Shown piece by piece: positions 4,797 to 6,589 of a stretch of 6,589 nt of DNA. Source of the stretch: a bacterium (lineage in GTDB: Bacteria > Chloroflexota > Dehalococcoidia > Tepidiformales > Tepidiformaceae); contig CAMAUF010000121.1 of the NCBI GenBank assembly GCA_945861295.1, positions 1 to 6,589 of the forward strand, read 5' to 3'. Both the position numbers and the translations under genes were made by a program. The notes beneath the pieces are model-generated. The model was not told where the DNA came from. It made no database searches and saw only the letters and a list, made by a program, of their open reading frames with translations. The first letter of the stretch is position 1; every line of letters starts with the position of its first letter.

Positions 4797-6589
4797 TCGT
4801 CGCCAATCGCGCCCTTCAAGAAGTCATCGACGCCGCCAAGGACGCCTGGGCCGCCGAACGCGGCAGCGGCAAGGTCATCATCACCGTCAGCATCGACACC
4901 TCGTCCATCGCGCGCGGGGCCGATGCGACCCTCGCCGCCCTCCGCGAACGCATCGCCACGCGCAAGCTCGACGCCACCGTCGGCATCAGCGGCAGCTGGG
5001 GCTTCAACTGGATGGAGCCGACCCTGACGGTCCGCTCCGCCGCCGGCACGCTGACCGTGCTCTACGGCAACGTCACGCCAGACCGCGTCGATGAACTGCT
5101 CGACCGCTGCGTGGTCGCCAGCGACGTCCTGCCTGAGCTCGCGATCGGCGTCGTCGAGGGCGTGCATCCCGACGTGAAGCCGCTCGCCGAGCACCAGTTC
5201 ATGGTCGGCCAGGTCCGTCGCCTGATGGCGAAGATGGGCACGATCGACCCCTGGAACATCGACCACTACCTCGCCAACGGCGGCTACGAAGGCTTCGGGC
5301 GCTCCCTGGAGATGGCTGACGAAGCGATCACCAAGGAGATGAAGGATTCCGGCGTCGGCGGACGCGGCGGCGCCAACTTCTCAGTCGGGCTCAAGTGGGA
5401 CTTCCTCCGAAACGCGACGGCGTCGCCGAAGTACCTCGTCTGCAACGCCGACGAAGGCGACCCGGGCGCCTGGGTCAATCGTATGGTCATGGAGGGCGAC
5501 CCTCACCTGATCATCGAAGGGCTGATGATCGCGGCCCGCGCCAGCGGCGCCCGCGAGGCCTACGTCTACATCCGCTACGAGTACCCGCTCGCCATCGAAC
5601 GCATGAAGAACGCCGTCCAACAGGCGCTGGCGAAGGGGCTGCTCGGGACGAACATCCTCGGCCTCGGCTGGGACTTCGATGTCGTCATCTTCAAGGGCGC
5701 TGGCTCCTACGTTTGCGGCGACGAAACCGGCCTGATCAACTCGATCGATGGCTTCCGCGGCATGCCCCGGATAAAGCCCCCCTTCCCGGCCCAGGCCGGC
5801 CTCTGGAACAAGCCCACGAACGTCAACAACGTCGAATCGTACGCCAACGCGCCGCTCATCCTGGCCAACGGCGCAGCCTGGTGGTGTGAACTCAACCCGA
5901 AGGAGCAGCCCGAAAAGGGGACGAAGATGTTCACCCTTTCCGGCCAGATCAATTGGATGGGCTGCCTCGAAATCCCCTTCGGTTCGAGCACAATGCGCGA
6001 CATGCTCGAACGGTACGGCAACGGCATGCTCCCCGGCACGAAGCTGAAGGGTATCCAGCCTGGCGGCCCGCTCTCCGGCGTCGTCCCGGCCTCGGACATC
6101 GGCCTCCCGGTCCAGCTCGCCCCCTTCCGCGAACGGGGCATGTTCCTGGGCGGCGGCGGCATCATGTTCTTCGACGAGGCGACCAGCATCGTGGACCTGA
6201 TCCTCTGGATGACCTCGTTCTGCGAGGACGAATCCTGTGGCCGTTGCACCACCTGTCACGGAGGCAACCAGCGCGCCGTCGAAATCCTGCGCCGCATCGC
6301 CGGCGGTGGCGGCCGCGACAGCGACCTCGACAAGCTCGCCGACATCGTCAAGACGCTCGTCTGGTCGAACTGCCAGCATGGCCAGCTTTCCCCGACCGCG
6401 ATCAAGACGGCGCTCCGCTTCTTCCGCGGCGAACTCGAAACCTTGATCCGGGAGAAGCGCGACCCGACCCGGTCGCTGCCTGGCTTCATCCGCTACACGG
6501 TCCGCTCGCAAGCGGACCCCGCCCTTGCGGCGGCCGTCGCCATCTGCCCGACCGCCGCGATCGTCGAGGATGCGCGCGGTCAGTGGCAG
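4793..6589 (+). CDS. NuoF/FdsB-type FMN- and NADH-binding subunit (3' end cut by window)
   Basis: 599 residues are visible, open at the right edge. Residues 28-85 form a thioredoxin-like domain in which the usual [2Fe-2S] cysteines are absent (SIDTSSIARGA, GSWGFNWMEP). The NuoF core follows: GGRGGANFSVGLKW (189-202, FMN/NADH loop), VCNADEGDPGAW (216-227), GAGSYVCGDETGL (302-314), SIDGFRGMPRIKPPFPA (317-333), an SLBB-like region (about 380-460) and the [4Fe-4S] N3 ligands Cys482, Cys485, Cys488 (SCGRCTTC) with Cys527. Residues 568-599 look like a degenerate ferredoxin tail with only the CPTAAI half. It oxidises or produces NADH via FMN and passes electrons through its clusters; probably cytoplasmic. 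ATG 4793 overlaps the nuoE stop and has GAAGG 7 nt upstream. The cluster-less N-terminal domain is, from memory, also found in FdsB of NAD-dependent formate dehydrogenases, so fdsB is as likely a name as nuoF. Confidence 0.88.
   Translation, partial: MIVANRALQEVIDAAKDAWAAERGSGKVIITVSIDTSSIARGADATLAALRERIATRKLDATVGISGSWGFNWMEPTLTVRSAAGTLTVLYGNVTPDRVDELLDRCVVASDVLPELAIGVVEGVHPDVKPLAEHQFMVGQVRRLMAKMGTIDPWNIDHYLANGGYEGFGRSLEMADEAITKEMKDSGVGGRGGANFSVGLKWDFLRNATASPKYLVCNADEGDPGAWVNRMVMEGDPHLIIEGLMIAARASGAREAYVYIRYEYPLAIERMKNAVQQALAKGLLGTNILGLGWDFDVVIFKGAGSYVCGDETGLINSIDGFRGMPRIKPPFPAQAGLWNKPTNVNNVESYANAPLILANGAAWWCELNPKEQPEKGTKMFTLSGQINWMGCLEIPFGSSTMRDMLERYGNGMLPGTKLKGIQPGGPLSGVVPASDIGLPVQLAPFRERGMFLGGGGIMFFDEATSIVDLILWMTSFCEDESCGRCTTCHGGNQRAVEILRRIAGGGGRDSDLDKLADIVKTLVWSNCQHGQLSPTAIKTALRFFRGELETLIREKRDPTRSLPGFIRYTVRSQADPALAAAVAICPTAAIVEDARGQWQ

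Noticed and set aside
5381..6511. Minus-strand open frame of 376 codons
   Set aside because: It is antisense to the NuoF-like gene, which carries its full set of cofactor motifs; the shadow is Asp/Glu/Val-rich low-information sequence.

Overview
The window is GC-rich bacterial DNA with short intergenic gaps, ATGA stop/start overlaps and clear Shine-Dalgarno sequences. The gene content fits a GC-rich, metabolically versatile lineage. Chloroflexota or a related group is my best guess from protein style alone, and nothing in the window proves it. There is no phage, IS or CRISPR signature.

Layout. Positions 1-322 hold no convincing gene, only inverted repeats and an intergenic hairpin of a common type. 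Positions 323-3252 form a three-gene operon on the minus strand, transcribed right to left: a metal-dependent amidohydrolase (imidazolonepropionase/Xaa-Pro dipeptidase-like), an uncharacterised predicted (beta/alpha)8-barrel protein with a His/Asp/Glu-rich tail, and an extended SDR NAD-dependent epimerase/reductase. The first two genes overlap by ATGA and the last two are 18 bp apart. A divergent control region (3253-3493) carries two CRP-like palindromes. It separates this operon from a plus-strand gene (3494-4153) encoding a tandem duplication of a dimeric alpha-beta-barrel domain. A strong hairpin follows that gene.

From 4323 to the right edge runs a second plus-strand operon: a NuoE-type [2Fe-2S] subunit, then a NuoF-type FMN/NADH/[4Fe-4S] subunit that overlaps it by ATGA and is cut by the window end. 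The NuoF-like protein has an N-terminal thioredoxin-like domain that has lost all four [2Fe-2S] cysteines, followed by the complete NuoF core and the start of a ferredoxin-like tail. This architecture is more like the diaphorase module of a soluble NAD-dependent formate dehydrogenase (FdsG-FdsB) or another NAD-linked flavin oxidoreductase than classical complex I. The missing downstream gene (fdsA-like, nuoG-like or hydrogenase-like) would decide which.

The most notable regulatory observation is that the pattern TGTG-N8-CACA occurs three times. Two copies lie in the divergent region and one in the leader of the NuoE/F operon, and I found none inside the coding regions. This suggests one CRP/FNR-superfamily regulator could co-control all three transcription units.
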